A stretch of 64,000 bases of DNA from Cavia porcellus (Eukaryota > Chordata > Mammalia > Rodentia > Caviidae): positions 3,224,001 through 3,288,000 of the forward strand of contig NW_026947545.1 of assembly GCF_034190915.1 (NCBI RefSeq). Reading direction: 5' to 3'. A program made the position numbers and the translations under genes. Below are positions 21,186 to 35,455 of this stretch, in pieces. The notes under the pieces are model-generated. The model worked only from the letters and a program-made list of their open reading frames with translations. It was not told the DNA's origin and made no database searches. Each line of letters starts with the position of its first letter. The first letter of the stretch is position 1.

Positions 21186-24100
21186 ACGGGGTGGTGCGCA
21201 TTGTATGGGTGTGTGTTACATTACATTCACTAGTAGGAGTGAGAAAAACATCACGGGGTGGTGCGCATTGTATGGGTGTGTGTTACATTACATTCACTAG
21301 TAGGAGTGAGAAAAACATCACGGGGTGGTGCGCATTGTATGGGTGTGTGTTACATTACATTCACTAGTAGGAGTGAGAAAAACATCACGGGGTGGTGCGC
21401 ATTGTATGGGTGTGTGTTACATTACATTCACCAGTAGGAGTGAAAAAAACATCACGGGGCGGTGCGCATTGTATGGGTGTGTGTTACATTACATTCACTA
21501 GTAGGAGTGAGAAAAACATCACGGGGTGGTGCGCATTGTATGGGTGTGTGTTACATTACATTCACTAGTAGTAGTGAGAAAAACATCACGGAGTGGTGCG
21601 CATTGTATGGGTGTGTGTTAAATTACATTCACTAGTAGGAGTGAGAAAAACATCACGGGGTGGTGCGCATTGTATGGGTGTGTGTTACATTACATTCACT
21701 AGTAGGAGTGAGAAAAACATCACGGGGTGGTGCGCATTGTATGGGTGTGTGTTACATTACATTCACTAGTAGGAGTGAGAAAAACATCACGGGGTGGTGC
21801 GCATTGTATGGGTGTGTGTTACATTACATTCACTAGTAGGAGTGAGAAAAACATCACGGGGTGGTGCGCATTGTATGGGTGTGTGTTACATTACATTCAC
21901 TAGTAGGAGTGAGAAAAACATCACGGGGTGGTGCGAATTGTATGGGTGTGTGTTACATTACATACACTAGTAGGAGTGAGAAAAACATCACGGGGTGGTG
22001 CGCATTGTATGGGTGTGTGTTACATTACATTCACTAGTAGGAGTGAGAAAAACATCACGGGGTGGTGCGCATTGTATCGGTGTGTGTTACATTACATTCA
22101 CTAGTAGGAGTGAGTAAAACATCACGGGGTGGTGCGCATTGTATGGGTGTGTGTTACATTACATTCACTAGTAGGAGTGAGAAAAACATCACGGGGTGGT
22201 GCCCATTGTATGGGTGTGTGTTACATTACATTCACTAGTAGGAGTGAGAAAATCATCACGGGGTGGTGCGCATTGTATGGGTGTGTGTTACATTACATTC
22301 AATAGTAGGAGTGAGAAAAACATCACGGGGTGGTGCGCATTGTATGGGTGTGTGTTACATTACATTCACTAGTAGGAGTGAGAAAATCATCACGGGGTGG
22401 TGCGCATTGTGTGGGTGTGTGTTACATTACATTCACTAGTAGGAGTGAGAAAAACGTCACGGGGTGGTACGCATTGTATGGGTGTGTGTTACATTACATT
22501 CACTAGTAGGAGTGAGAAAAACATCACGGGGTGGTGCGCATTGTATGGGTGTGTATTACATTAGATTAACTAGTAGGAGTAAGAAAAACATCATGGGGTG
22601 GTGCGCATTGTATGGGTGTGTGTTACATTACATTCACTAGTAGGAGTGAGAAACACATCACGGGGTGGTGCGCATTGTATGGGTGTGTTTTACATTACAT
22701 TCACTAGTAGGAGTGAGAAAAACATCACGGAGTGGTGCGCATTGTATGGGTGTGTGTTACATTACATTCACTAGTAGGAGTGAGAAAAACATCACGGGGT
22801 GGTGCGCATTGTATGGGTGTGTGTTACATTACATTCACTAGTAGGAGTGAGAAAAACATAATGGGGTGGTGCGCATTGTATGGGTGTGTGTTACATTACA
22901 TTCACTAGTAGGAGTGAGAAAAACATCACGGGGTGGTGCGCATTGTATGGGTGTGTGTTACATTACATTCACTAGTAGGAGTGAGAAAAACATCACGGGG
23001 TGGTGCGCATTGTATGGGTGTGTGTTACATTACATTCACTAGTAGGAGTGAGAAAAACATCACGGGGTGGTGCGCATTGTATGGGTGTGTGTTACATTAC
23101 ATTCACTAGTAGGAGTGAGAAAAACATCACGGGGTGGTGCGCATTGTATCGGTGTGTGTTACATTACATTCACTAGTAGGAGTGAGTAAAACATCACGGG
23201 GTGGTGCGCATTGTATGGGTGTGTGTTACATTACATTCACTAGTAGGAGTGAGAAAAACATCACGGGGTGGTACGCATTGTATGGGTGTGTGTTACATTA
23301 CATTCACTAGAAGGAGTGAGAAAATCATCACGGGGTGGTGCGCATTCTATGGGTGTGTGTTACATTACATTCACTAGTAGGAGTGAGAAAATCATCACGG
23401 GGTGGTGCGCATTGTATGGGTCTGTGTTACATTGCATTCACTAGTAGGAGTGAGAAAAACATCACGGGGTGGTGCGCATTGTATGGGTGTGTGTTACATT
23501 ACATTCACTAGTAGGAGTGAGAAAAACATCACGGGGTGGTGCGCATTGTATGGGTGTGTGTTACATTACATTCACTAGTAGCAGTGAGAAAAGCATCACG
23601 TGGTGGTGCGCATTGTATGGGTGTGTGTTACATTACATTCACTAGTAGGAGTGAGAAAAGCATCACGGGGTGGTGCGCATTGTATGGGTGTGTGTTACAT
23701 TACATTCACTAGTAGGAGTGAGAAAAACATCACGGGGTGGTGCGCATTGTATGGGTGTGTGTTACATTACATTCACTAGTAGGTGTGAGAAAAACATCAC
23801 GGGGTGGTGCGCATTGTATGGGTGTGTGTTACATTACATACACTAGTAGGAGTGAGAAAAACATCACGGGGTGGTGCGCATTGTATGGGTGTGTGTTACA
23901 TTACATTCACTAGTAGGAGTGAGAAAAACACCACGGGGTGGTGGGCATTGTATCGGTGTGTGTTACATTACATTCACTAGTAGGAGTGAGAAAAACATCA
24001 CGGGGTGGTGCGCATTGTATGGGTGTGTGTTACATTGCATTCACTAGTAGGAGTGAGAAAAACATCACGGGGTGGTGCGCATTGTATGGGTGTGTGTTAC

Positions 24101-24949
24101 ATTACATTCACTAGTAGGAGTGAGAAAAACATCACGGGGTGGTGCGCATTGTATGGGTGTGTGTTACATTACATTCACTAGTAGGAGTGAGAAAAACATC
24201 ACGGGGTGGTGCGCATTTTATGGGTGTGTGTTACATTACATTCACTAGTAGGACTGAGAAAAACATCACGGGGTGGTGCGCATTGTATGGGTGTGTGTTA
24301 TATTACATTCACTAGTAGGAGTGAGAAAAACATCACGGGGTGGTGCGCATTGTATGGGTGTGTGTTACATTACATACACTAGTAGGAGTGAGAAAAACAT
24401 CAGGGGGTTGTGCGCATTGTATGGGTGTGTGTTACATTACATTCACAAGTAGGAGTGAGAAAAACATCACGGGGTGGTGGGCATTGTATCGGTGTGTGTT
24501 ACATTACATTCACTAGTAGGAGTGAGAAAAACATCACGGGGTGGTGCGCATTGTATGGGTGTGTGTTACATTACATTCACTAGTAGGAGTGAGAAAAACA
24601 TCACGGGGTGGTGCGCATTGTATGGGTGTGTGTTACATTACATTCACTAGTAGGAGTGAGAAAAACATCACGGAGTGGTGCGCATTGTATGGGTGTGTGT
24701 TACATTACATTCACTAGTAGGAGTGAGAAAAACATCACGGGGTGGTGCGCATTTTATGGGTGTGTGTTACATTACATTCACTAGTAGGACTGAGAAAAAC
24801 ATCACGGTGTGGTGTGCATTGTATGGGTGTGTGTTACATTACATTCACTAGGAGGAGTGAGAAAAACATCACGGTGTGTTGCGCACTGTATGGGTGTGTG
24901 TTACATTACATTCACTACTAGGAGTGAGAAAAAAATCACGGGGTGGTGT

Positions 24950-25070
24950 GAATCCCAGGGTCTGAATTAGGATAGGCAGTGAGTGGCAATGTAAGATGGA
25001 GAAAAGCACCGCGGGGTGGTCAGCATGGGGAGGTCAGGGAATATGCAGTGACAATGTAGGATAGGTTTCT
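24950..25070 (+). repeat. Divergent monomer island 2 (haplotype A)
   Basis: By eye this island is identical to the one at 20721, with the same flanking units. Both are followed by an XhoI unit that has lost one A (GCATTGTTGGG). The unit after island 1 reads GAGTCATAAAAAC, and here it reads GAGTGATAAAAAC. Confidence 0.9.
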
Positions 25071-27772
25071 GAAAAACATCGCGGGGTGGTGCGCATTGTA
25101 TGGGTGTGTGTTACATTACATTCACTAGTAGGAGTGATAAAAACATCTCGAGGTGGTGCGCATTGTTGGGAGTGTGTTGCATTACATTCACTAGTAGGAG
25201 TGAGAAAAACATCACGGGGTGGTGCGCATTGTATGGGTGTGTGTTACATTACATTCACTAGTAGGAGTGAGAAAAACATCACGGGGTGGTGCGCATTGTA
25301 TGGGTGTTTGTTACATTAGATTCACTAGTAGGAGTGAGAAAAACATCACGGGGTCGTGCGCAAAGTATGGGTGTGTGTTACATTACATTCGCTAGTAGGT
25401 GTGAGAAAAACATCACGGGGTGGTGCGCATTGTATGGGTGTGTGTTACATTACATTCACTAGTAGGAGTGAGAAAAACATCACGGGGTGGTGCGCATTGT
25501 ATGGGTGTGTGTTACATTACATTCACTAGTAGGAGTGAGAAAAACATCACGGGGTGGTGCGCATTGTATGGGTGTGTGTTACATTACATTCACTAGTAGG
25601 AGTGAGAAAAACATCACGGGGTGGTGCGCATTGTATGGGTGTGTGTTACATTACATTCACCAGTAGGAGTGAAAAAAACATCACGGGGCGGTGCGCATTG
25701 TATGGGTGTGTGTTACATTACATTCACTAGTAGGAGTGAGAAAAACATCACGGGGTGGTGCGCATTGTATGGGTGTGTGTTACATTACATTCACTAGTAG
25801 GAGTGAGAAAAACATCACGGAGTGGTGCGCATTGTATGGGTGTGTGTTAAATTACATTCACTAGTAGGAGTGAGAAAAACATCACGGGGTGGTGCGCATT
25901 GTATGGGTGTGTGTTACATTACATTCACTAGTAGGAGTGAGAAAAACATCACGGGGTGGTGCGCATTGTATGGGTGTGTGTTACATTACATTCACTAGTA
26001 GGAGTGAGAAAAACATCACGGGGTGGTGCGCATTGTATGGGTGTGTGTTACATTACATTCACTAGTAGGAGTGAGAAAAACATCACGGGGTGGTGCGCAT
26101 TGTATGGGTGTGTGTTACATTACATTCACTAGTAGGAGTGAGAAAAACATCACGGGGTGGTGCGAATTGTATGGGTGTGTGTTACATTACATACACTAGT
26201 AGGAGTGAGAAAAACATCACGGGGTGGTGCGCATTGTATGGGTGTGTGTTACATTACATTCACTAGTAGGAGTGAGAAAAACATCACGGGGTGGTGCGCA
26301 TTGTATCGGTGTGTGTTACATTACATTCACTAGTAGGAGTGAGTAAAACATCACGGGGTGGTGCGCATTGTATGGGTGTGTGTTACATTACATTCACTAG
26401 TAGGAGTGAGAAAAACATCACGGGGTGGTGCGCATTGTATGGGTGTGTGTTACATTACATTCACTAGTAGGAGTGAGAAAATCATCACGGGGTGGTGCGC
26501 ATTGTATGGGTGTGTGTTACATTACATTCAATAGTAGGAGTGAGAAAAACATCACGGGGTGGTGCGCATTGTATGGGTGTGTGTTACATTACATTCACTA
26601 GTAGGAGTGAGAAAATCATCACGGGGTGGTGCGCATTGTGTGGGTGTGTGTTACATTACATTCACTAGTAGGAGTGAGAAAAACGTCACGGGGTGGTACG
26701 CATTGTATGGGTGTGTGTTACATTACATTCACTAGTAGGAGTGAGAAAAACATCACGGGGTGGTGCGCATTGTATGGGTGTGTATTACATTAGATTAACT
26801 AGTAGGAGTAAGAAAAACATCACGGGGTGGTGCGCATTGTATGGGTGTGTGTTACATTACATTCACTAGTAGGAGTGAGAAACACATCACGGGGTGGTGC
26901 GCATTGTATGGGTGTGTTTTACATTACATTCACTAGTAGGAGTGAGAAAAACATCACGGAGTGGTGCGCATTGTATGGGTGTGTGTTACATTACATTCAC
27001 TAGTAGGAGTGAGAAAAACATCACGGGGTGGTGCGCATTGTATGGGTGTGTGTTACATTACATTCACTAGTAGGAGTGAGAAAAACATAATGGGGTGGTG
27101 CGCATTGTATGGGTGTGTGTTACATTACATTCACTAGTAGGAGTGAGAAAAACATCACGGGGTGGTGCGCATTGTATGGGTGTGTGTTACATTACATTCA
27201 CTAGTAGGAGTGAGAAAAACATCACGGGGTGGTGCGCATTGTATGGGTGTGTGTTACATTACATTCACTAGTAGGAGTGAGAAAAACATCACGGGGTGGT
27301 GCGCATTGTATGGGTGTGTGTTACATTACATTCACTAGTAGGAGTGAGAAAAACATCACGGGGTGGTGCGCATTGTATCGGTGTGTGTTACATTACATTC
27401 ACTAGTAGGAGTGAGTAAAACATCACGGGGTGGTGCGCATTGTATGGGTGTGTGTTACATTACATTCACTAGTAGGAGTGAGAAAAACATCACGGGGTGG
27501 TACGCATTGTATGGGTGTGTGTTACATTACATTCACTAGAAGGAGTGAGAAAATCATCACGGGGTGGTGCGCATTCTATGGGTGTGTGTTACATTACATT
27601 CACTAGTAGGAGTGAGAAAATCATCACGGGGTGGTGCGCATTGTATGGGTCTGTGTTACATTGCATTCACTAGTAGGAGTGAGAAAAACATCACGGGGTG
27701 GTGCGCATTGTATGGGTGTGTGTTACATTACATTCACTAGTAGGAGTGAGAAAAACATCACGGGGTGGTGCG

Positions 27773-28565
27773 CATTGAATGGGTGTGTGTTGCATTACAT
27801 TCACTAGTAGGAGTGAGAAAAACATCACGGGGTGGTGCGCATTGTATGGGTGTGTGTTACATTACATTCACTAGTAGGAGTGAGAAAAACATCACGGGGT
27901 GGTGCGCATTGTATGGGTGTTTGTTACATTAGATTCACTAGTAGGAGTGAGAAAAACATCACGGGGTCGTGCGCAAAGTATGGGTGTGTGTTACATTACA
28001 TTCGCTAGTAGGTGTGAGAAAAACATCACGGGGTGGTGCGCATTGTATGCGTGTGTGTTACATTAAAATCATCACGGGGTGGTGCGCATTGTATGGGTGT
28101 GTGTTACATTACATTCACTAGTAGGAGTGAGAAAAACATCTCGAGGTGGTGCGCATTGTATGGGAGTGTGTTGCATTACATTCACTAGTAGGAGTGAGAA
28201 AAACATCACGGGGTGGTGCGCATTGTATGGGTGTGTGTTACATTACATTCACTAGTAGGAGTGAGAAAAACATCACGGGGTGGTGCGCATTGTATGGGTG
28301 TTTGTTACATTAGATTCACTAGTAGGAGTGAGAAAAACATCACGGGGTCGTGCGCAAAGTATGGGTGTGTGTTACATTACATTCGCTAGTAGGTGTGAGA
28401 AAAACATCACGGGGTGGTGCGCATTGTATGGGTGTGTGTTACATTATATTCACCAGTAGGAGTGAAAAAAACATCACGGGGCGGTGCGCATTGTATGGGT
28501 GTGTGTTACATTACATTCACTAATAGGAGTGAGAAAAACATCACGGGGCGGTGCGCATTGTACAG
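27773..28565 (+). repeat. XhoI module of HOR unit 2
   Basis: Complete to GTACAGG, with the deletion junction near 28062 and XhoI at 28140. It is followed by a GAATAGG unit and a second GTTTGTTAC / GCGCAAAG / AGGTGTGAG series. Confidence 0.8.
28058..28072 (+). other. 21-bp deletion junction 8
   Basis: Junction in HOR unit 2. HOR unit 1 has none, because it lacks the full XhoI module. Confidence 0.9.
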
Positions 28566-31500
28566 GTGTGTGTTACATTACATTCACTAGTAGGAGTGAG
28601 AAAAACATCACGGGGTGGTGCGCATTGAATAGGTGTGTGTTGCATTACATTCACTAGTAGGAGTGAGAAAAACATCACGGGGTGGTGCGCATTGTATGGG
28701 TGTGTGTTACATTACATTCACTAGTAGGAGTGAGAAAAACATCACGGGGTGGTGCGCATTGTATGGGTGTTTGTTACATTAGATTCACTAGTAGGAGTGA
28801 GAAAAACATCACGGGGTCGTGCGCAAAGTATGGGTGTGTGTTACATTACATTCGCTAGTAGGTGTGAGAAAAACATCACGGGGTGGTGCGCATTGTATGG
28901 GTGTGTGTTACATTACATTCACTAGTAGGAGTGAGAAAAACATCACGGGGTGGTGCGCATTGTATGGGTGTGTGTTACATTACATTCACTAGTAGGAGTG
29001 AGAAAAACATCACGGGGTGGTGCGCATTGTATGGGTGTGTGTTACATTACATTCACTAGTAGGAGTGAGAAAAACATCACGGGGTGGTGCGCATTGTATG
29101 GGTGTGTGTTACATTACATTCACTAGTAGGAGTGAGAAAAACATCACGGGGTGGTGCGCATTGTATGGGTGTGTGTTACATTACATACACTAGTAGGAGT
29201 GAGAAAAACATAATGGGGTGGTGCGCATTGTATGGGTGTGTGTTACATTACATTCACTAGTAGCAGTGAGAAAAACATCACGGGGTGGTGCGCATTGTAT
29301 GGGTGTGTGTTACATTACATTCACTAGTAGGAGTGAGAAAAACATCACGGGGTGGTGCGCATTGTATGGGTGTGTGTTACATTACATTCACTAGTAGGAG
29401 TGAGAAAAACATCACGGGGTGGTGCGCATTGTATGGGTGTGTGTTACATTACATTCACTAGTAGGAGTGAGAAAAACATCACGGGGTGGTGCGCATTGTA
29501 TGGGTGTGTGTTACATTACATTCACTAGTAGGAGTGAGAAAAACATCACGGGGTGGTGCGCATTGTATGGGTGTGTTTTACATTACATTCACTAGTAGGA
29601 GTGAGAAAAACATCACGGGGTGGTGCGCATTGTATGGGTGTGTGTTACATTACATTCACTAGTAGGAGTGAGAAAAACATCACGGGGTGGTGCGCATTGT
29701 ATGGGTGTGTGTTACATTACATTCCCTAGTAGGAGTGAGAAAAACATCACGTAGTGGTGCGCATTGTACGGGTGTGTGTTACATTACATTCACTAGTAGG
29801 AGTGAGAAAAACATCACGGGGTGGTGCGCATTGTATGGGTGTGTGTTACATTACATTCACTAGTAGGAGTGAGAAAAACATAATGGGGTGGTGCGCATTG
29901 TATGGGTGTGTGTTACATTACATTCACTAGTAGCAGTGAGAAAAACATCACGGGGTGGTGCGCATTGTATGGGTGTGTGTTACATTACATTCACTAGTAG
30001 GAGTGAGAAAAACATCACGGGGTGGTGCGCATTGTATGGGTGTGTGTTACATTACATTCACTAGTAGGAGTGAGAAAAACATCACGGGGTGGTGCGCATT
30101 GTATGGGTGTGTGTTACATTACATTCACTAGTAGGAGTGAGAAAAACATCACGGGGTGGTGCGCATTGTATGGGTGTGTGTTACATTACATTCACTAGTA
30201 GGAGTGAGAAAAACATCACGGGGTGGTGCGAATTGTATGGGTGTGTGTTACATTACATACACTAGTAGGAGTGAGAAAAACATCACGGGGTGGTGCGCAT
30301 TGTATGGGTGTGTGTTACATTACATTCACTAGTAGGAGTGAGAAAAACATCACGGGGTGGTGCGCATTGTATCGGTGTGTGTTACATTACATTCACTAGT
30401 AGGAGTGAGTAAAACATCACGGGGTGGTGCGCATTGTATGGGTGTGTGTTACATTACATTCACTAGTAGGAGTGAGAAAAACATCACGGGGTGGTACGCA
30501 TTGTATGGGTGTGTGTTACATTACATTCACTAGTAGGAGTGAGAAAATCATCACGGGGTGGTGCGCATTGTATGGGTGTGTGTTACATTACATTCACTAG
30601 TAGGAGTGAGAAAATCATCACGGGGTGGTGCGCATTGTATGGGTGTGTGTTACATTACATTCACTAGTAGGAGTGAGAAAAACATCACGGGGTGGTGCGC
30701 ATTGTATGGGTGTGTGTTACATTACATTCACTAGTAGGAGTGAGAAAAACATCACGGGGTGGTGCGCATTATATGGGTGTGTGTTACATTACATTCACTA
30801 GTAGGAGTGAGAAAAACATCACGGGGTGGTGCGCATTGTATGGGTGTGTGTTACATTACATTCACTAGTAGCAGTGAGAAAAGCATCACGTGGTGGTGCG
30901 CATTGTATGGGTGTGTGTTACATTACATTCACTAGTAGGAGTGAGAAAAGCATCACGGGGTGGTGCGCATTGTATGGGTGTGTGTTACATTACATTCACT
31001 AGTAGGAGTGAGAAAAACATCACGGGGTGGTGCGCATTGTATGGGTGTGTGTTACATTACATTCACTAGTAGGTGTGAGAAAAACATCACGGGGTGGTGC
31101 GCATTGTATGGGTGTGTGTTACATTACATACACTAGTAGGAGTGAGAAAAACATCACGGGGTGGTGCGCATTGTATGGGTGTGTGTTACATTACATTCAC
31201 TAGTAGGAGTGAGAAAAACACCACGGGGTGGTGGGCATTGTATCGGTGTGTGTTACATTACATACACTAGTAGGAGTGAGAAAAACATCACGGGGTGGTG
31301 CGCATTGTATGGGTGTGTGTTACATTACATTCACTAGTAGGAGTGAGAAAAACATCACGGGGTGGTGCGCATTTTATGGGTGTGTGTTACATTACATTCA
31401 CTAGTAGGACTGAGAAAAACATCACGGTGTGGTGTGCATTGTATGGGTGTGTGTTACATTACATTCACTAGGAGGAGTGAGAAAAACATCACGGTGTGTT

Positions 31501-31569
31501 GCGCACTGTATGGGTGTGTGTTACATTACATTCACTACTAGGAGTGAGAAAAAAATCACGGGGTGGTGT

Positions 31570-31690
31570 GAATCCCAGGGTCTGAATTAGGATAGGCAGT
31601 GAGTGGCAATGTAAGATGGAGAAAAGCACCGCGGGGTGGTCAGCATGGGGAGGTCAGGGAATATGCAGTGACAATGTAGGATAGGTTTCT
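31570..31690 (+). repeat. Divergent monomer island 3 (haplotype A)
   Basis: It carries haplotype A (TTAGGATAGG, GAATATGCAG, GTGACAATG). The following XhoI unit keeps the full GCATTGTATGGG, unlike those after islands 1 and 2. Confidence 0.9.
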
Positions 31691-34662
31691 GAAAAACATC
31701 GCGGGGTGGTGCGCATTGTATGGGTGTGTGTTACATTACATTCACTAGTAGGAGTGATAAAAACATCTCGAGGTGGTGCGCATTGTATGGGAGTGTGTTG
31801 CATTACATTCACTAGTAGGAGTGAGAAAAACATCACGGGGTGGTGCGCATTGTATGGGTGTGTGTTACATTACATTCACTAGTAGGAGTGAGAAAAACAT
31901 CACGGGGTGGTGCGCATTGTATGGGTGTTTGTTACATTAGATTCACTAGTAGGAGTGAGAAAAACATCACGGGGTCGTGCGCAAAGTATGGGTGTGTGTT
32001 ACATTACATTCGCTAGTAGGTGTGAGAAAAACATCACGGGGTGGTGCGCATTGTATGGGTGTGTGTTACATTACATTCACTAGTAGGAGTGAGAAAAACA
32101 TCACGGGGTGGTGCGCATTGTATGGGTGTGTTTTACATTACATTCACTAGTAGGAGTGAGAAAAACATCACGGGGTGGTGCGCATTGTATGGGTGTGTGT
32201 TACATTACATTCACTAGTAGGAGTGAGAAAAACATCACGGGGTGGTGCGCATTGTATGGGTGTGTGTTACATTACATTCACCAGTAGGAGTGAAAAAAAC
32301 ATCACGGGGCGGTGCGCATTGTATGGGTGTGTGTTACATTACATTCACTAGTAGGAGTGAGAAAAACATCACGGGGTGGTGCGCATTGTATGGGTGTGTG
32401 TTACATTACATTCACTAGTAGGAGTGAGAAAAACATCACGGAGTGGTGCGCATTGTATGGGTGTGTGTTAAATTACATTCACTAGTAGGAGTGAGAAAAA
32501 CATCACGGGGTGGTGCGCATTGTATGGGTGTGTGTTACATTACATTCACTAGTAGGAGTGAGAAAAACATCACGGGGTGGTGCGCATTGTATGGGTGTGT
32601 GTTACATTACATTCACTAGTAGGAGTGAGAAAAACATCACGGGGTGGTGCGCATTGTATGGGTGTGTGTTACATTACATTCACTAGTAGGAGTGAGAAAA
32701 AAATCACGGGGTGGTGCGAATTGTATGGGTGTGTGTTACATTACATACACTAGTAGGAGTGAGAAAAACATCACGGGGTGGTGCGCATTGTATGGGTGTG
32801 TGTTACATTACATTCACTAGTAGGAGTGAGAAAAACATCACGGGGTGGTGCGCATTGTATGGGTGTGTGTTACATTACATTCACTAGTAGGAGTGAGAAA
32901 AACATCACGGGGTGGTGCGCATTGTATGGGTGTGTGTTACATTACATTCACTAGTAGGAGTGAGAAAAACATCACGGGGTGGTGCGCATTGTATGGGTGT
33001 GTGTTACATTACATTCACTAGTAGGAGTGAGAAAAAAATCACGGGGTGGTGCGAATTGTATGGGTGTGTGTTACATTACATACACTAGTAGGAGTGAGAA
33101 AAACATCACGGGGTGGTGCGCATTGTATGGGTGTGTGTTACATTACATTCACTAGTAGGAGTGAGAAAAACATCACGGGGTGGTGCGCATTGTATCGGTG
33201 TGTGTTACATTACATTCACTAGTAGGAGTGAGTAAAACATCACGGGGTGGTGCGCATTGTATGGGTGTGTGTTACATTACATTCACTAGTAGGAGTGAGA
33301 AAAACATCACGGGGTGGTGCGCATTGTATGGGTGTGTGTTACATTACATTCACTAGTAGGAGTGAGAAAATCATCACGGGGTGGTGCGCATTGTATGGGT
33401 GTGTGTTACATTACATTCAATAGTAGGAGTGAGAAAAACATCACGGGGTGGTGCGCATTGTATGGGTGTGTGTTACATTACATTCACTAGTAGGAGTGAG
33501 AAAATCATCACGGGGTGGTGCGCATTGTGTGGGTGTGTGTTACATTACATTCACTAGTAGGAGTGAGAAAAACGTCACGGGGTGGTACGCATTGTATGGG
33601 TGTGTGTTACATTACATTCACTAGTAGGAGTGAGAAAAACATCACGGGGTGGTGCGCATTGTATGGGTGTGTATTACATTAGATTAACTAGTAGGAGTAA
33701 GAAAAACATCACGGGGTGGTGCGCATTGTATGGGTGTGTGTTACATTACATTCACTAGTAGGAGTGAGAAACACATCACGGGGTGGTGCGCATTGTATGG
33801 GTGTGTTTTACATTACATTCACTAGTAGGAGTGAGAAAAACATCACGGAGTGGTGCGCATTGTATGGGTGTGTGTTACATTACATTCACTAGTAGGAGTG
33901 AGGAAAAACATCACGGGGTGGTGCGCATTGTATGGGTGTGTGTTACATTACATTCACTAGTAGGAGTGAGAAAAACATAATGGGGTGGTGCGCATTGTAT
34001 GGGTGTGTGTTACATTACATTCACTAGTAGGAGTGAGAAAAACATCACGGGGTGGTGCGCATTGTATGGGTGTGTGTTACATTACATTCACTAGTAGGAG
34101 TGAGAAAAACATCACGGGGTGGTGCGCATTGTATGGGTGTGTGTTACATTACATTCACTAGTAGGAGTGAGAAAAACATCACGGGGTGGTGCGCATTGTA
34201 TGGGTGTGTGTTACATTACATTCACTAGTAGGAGTGAGAAAAACATCACGGGGTGGTGCGCATTGTATCGGTGTGTGTTACATTACATTCACTAGTAGGA
34301 GTGAGTAAAACATCACGGGGTGGTGCGCATTGTATGGGTGTGTGTTACATTACATTCACTAGTAGGAGTGAGAAAAACATCACGGGGTGGTACGCATTGT
34401 ATGGGTGTGTGTTACATTACATTCACTAGAAGGAGTGAGAAAATCATCACGGGGTGGTGCGCATTCTATGGGTGTGTGTTACATTACATTCACTAGTAGG
34501 AGTGAGAAAATCATCACGGGGTGGTGCGCATTGTATGGGTCTGTGTTACATTGCATTCACTAGTAGGAGTGAGAAAAACATCACGGGGTGGTGCGCATTG
34601 TATGGGTGTGTGTTACATTACATTCACTAGTAGGAGTGAGAAAAACATCACGGGGTGGTGCG

Positions 34663-35455
34663 CATTGAATGGGTGTGTGTTGCATTACATTCACTAGTAG
34701 GAGTGAGAAAAACATCACGGGGTGGTGCGCATTGTATGGGTGTGTGTTACATTACATTCACTAGTAGGAGTGAGAAAAACATCACGGGGTGGTGCGCATT
34801 GTATGGGTGTTTGTTACATTAGATTCACTAGTAGGAGTGAGAAAAACATCACGGGGTCGTGCGCAAAGTATGGGTGTGTGTTACATTACATTCGCTAGTA
34901 GGTGTGAGAAAAACATCACGGGGTGGTGCGCATTGTATGCGTGTGTGTTACATTAAAATCATCACGGGGTGGTGCGCATTGTATGGGTGTGTGTTACATT
35001 ACATTCACTAGTAGGAGTGAGAAAAACATCTCGAGGTGGTGCGCATTGTATGGGAGTGTGTTGCATTACATTCACTAGTAGGAGTGAGAAAAACATCACG
35101 GGGTGGTGCGCATTGTATGGGTGTGTGTTACATTACATTCACTAGTAGGAGTGAGAAAAACATCACGGGGTGGTGCGCATTGTATGGGTGTTTGTTACAT
35201 TAGATTCACTAGTAGGAGTGAGAAAAACATCACGGGGTCGTGCGCAAAGTATGGGTGTGTGTTACATTACATTCGCTAGTAGGTGTGAGAAAAACATCAC
35301 GGGGTGGTGCGCATTGTATGGGTGTGTGTTACATTATATTCACCAGTAGGAGTGAAAAAAACATCACGGGGCGGTGCGCATTGTATGGGTGTGTGTTACA
35401 TTACATTCACTAATAGGAGTGAGAAAAACATCACGGGGCGGTGCGCATTGTACAG
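34663..35455 (+). repeat. XhoI module of HOR unit 3
   Basis: Complete, with the deletion junction near 34952 and XhoI at 35030. Unlike the modules of units 2, 4, 5 and 6 it is followed directly by a GAGTAAAAC unit, marking an in-register junction. Confidence 0.8.
34948..34962 (+). other. 21-bp deletion junction 9
   Basis: Junction in HOR unit 3. Confidence 0.9.

Larger units (their letters stand above)
20721..24949 (+). repeat. Higher-order repeat unit 1 (4229 bp, 63 monomer slots)
   Basis: Measured from island to island, 4229 equals 63 x 67 plus 9 (island) minus 1 (lost A near 20937). The first part, to about 23560, parallels unit 2. It then jumps directly into the AGCAGTGAG / CACGTGG part of the cassette, skipping the XhoI module. 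Relative to unit 2 it lacks exactly 36 slots. From about 19331 the sequence also repeats at a 4229-bp shift. Confidence 0.85.
24950..31569 (+). repeat. Higher-order repeat unit 2 (6620 bp, 99 slots)
   Basis: 6620 equals 99 x 67 plus 9, minus 21, minus 1. In order it has the island, a half XhoI module, the cassette, the full XhoI module (27773-28565) with the 21-bp deletion, a second cassette, marker units and then the next island. Near 31250 it jumps from the ACACCACGG / GTATCGG unit to ATACACTAG. It therefore lacks a stretch of about 10 slots that is present in unit 4. Confidence 0.85.

Noticed and set aside
31654..31836. Minus-strand ORF of 60 codons that includes part of an island (also at 36802 and 44093)
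   Set aside because: The copies occur only because the island and its flanks are repeated. The peptide is the reverse frame of the monomer, with no domain, no initiation context and no conservation beyond the DNA repeat.
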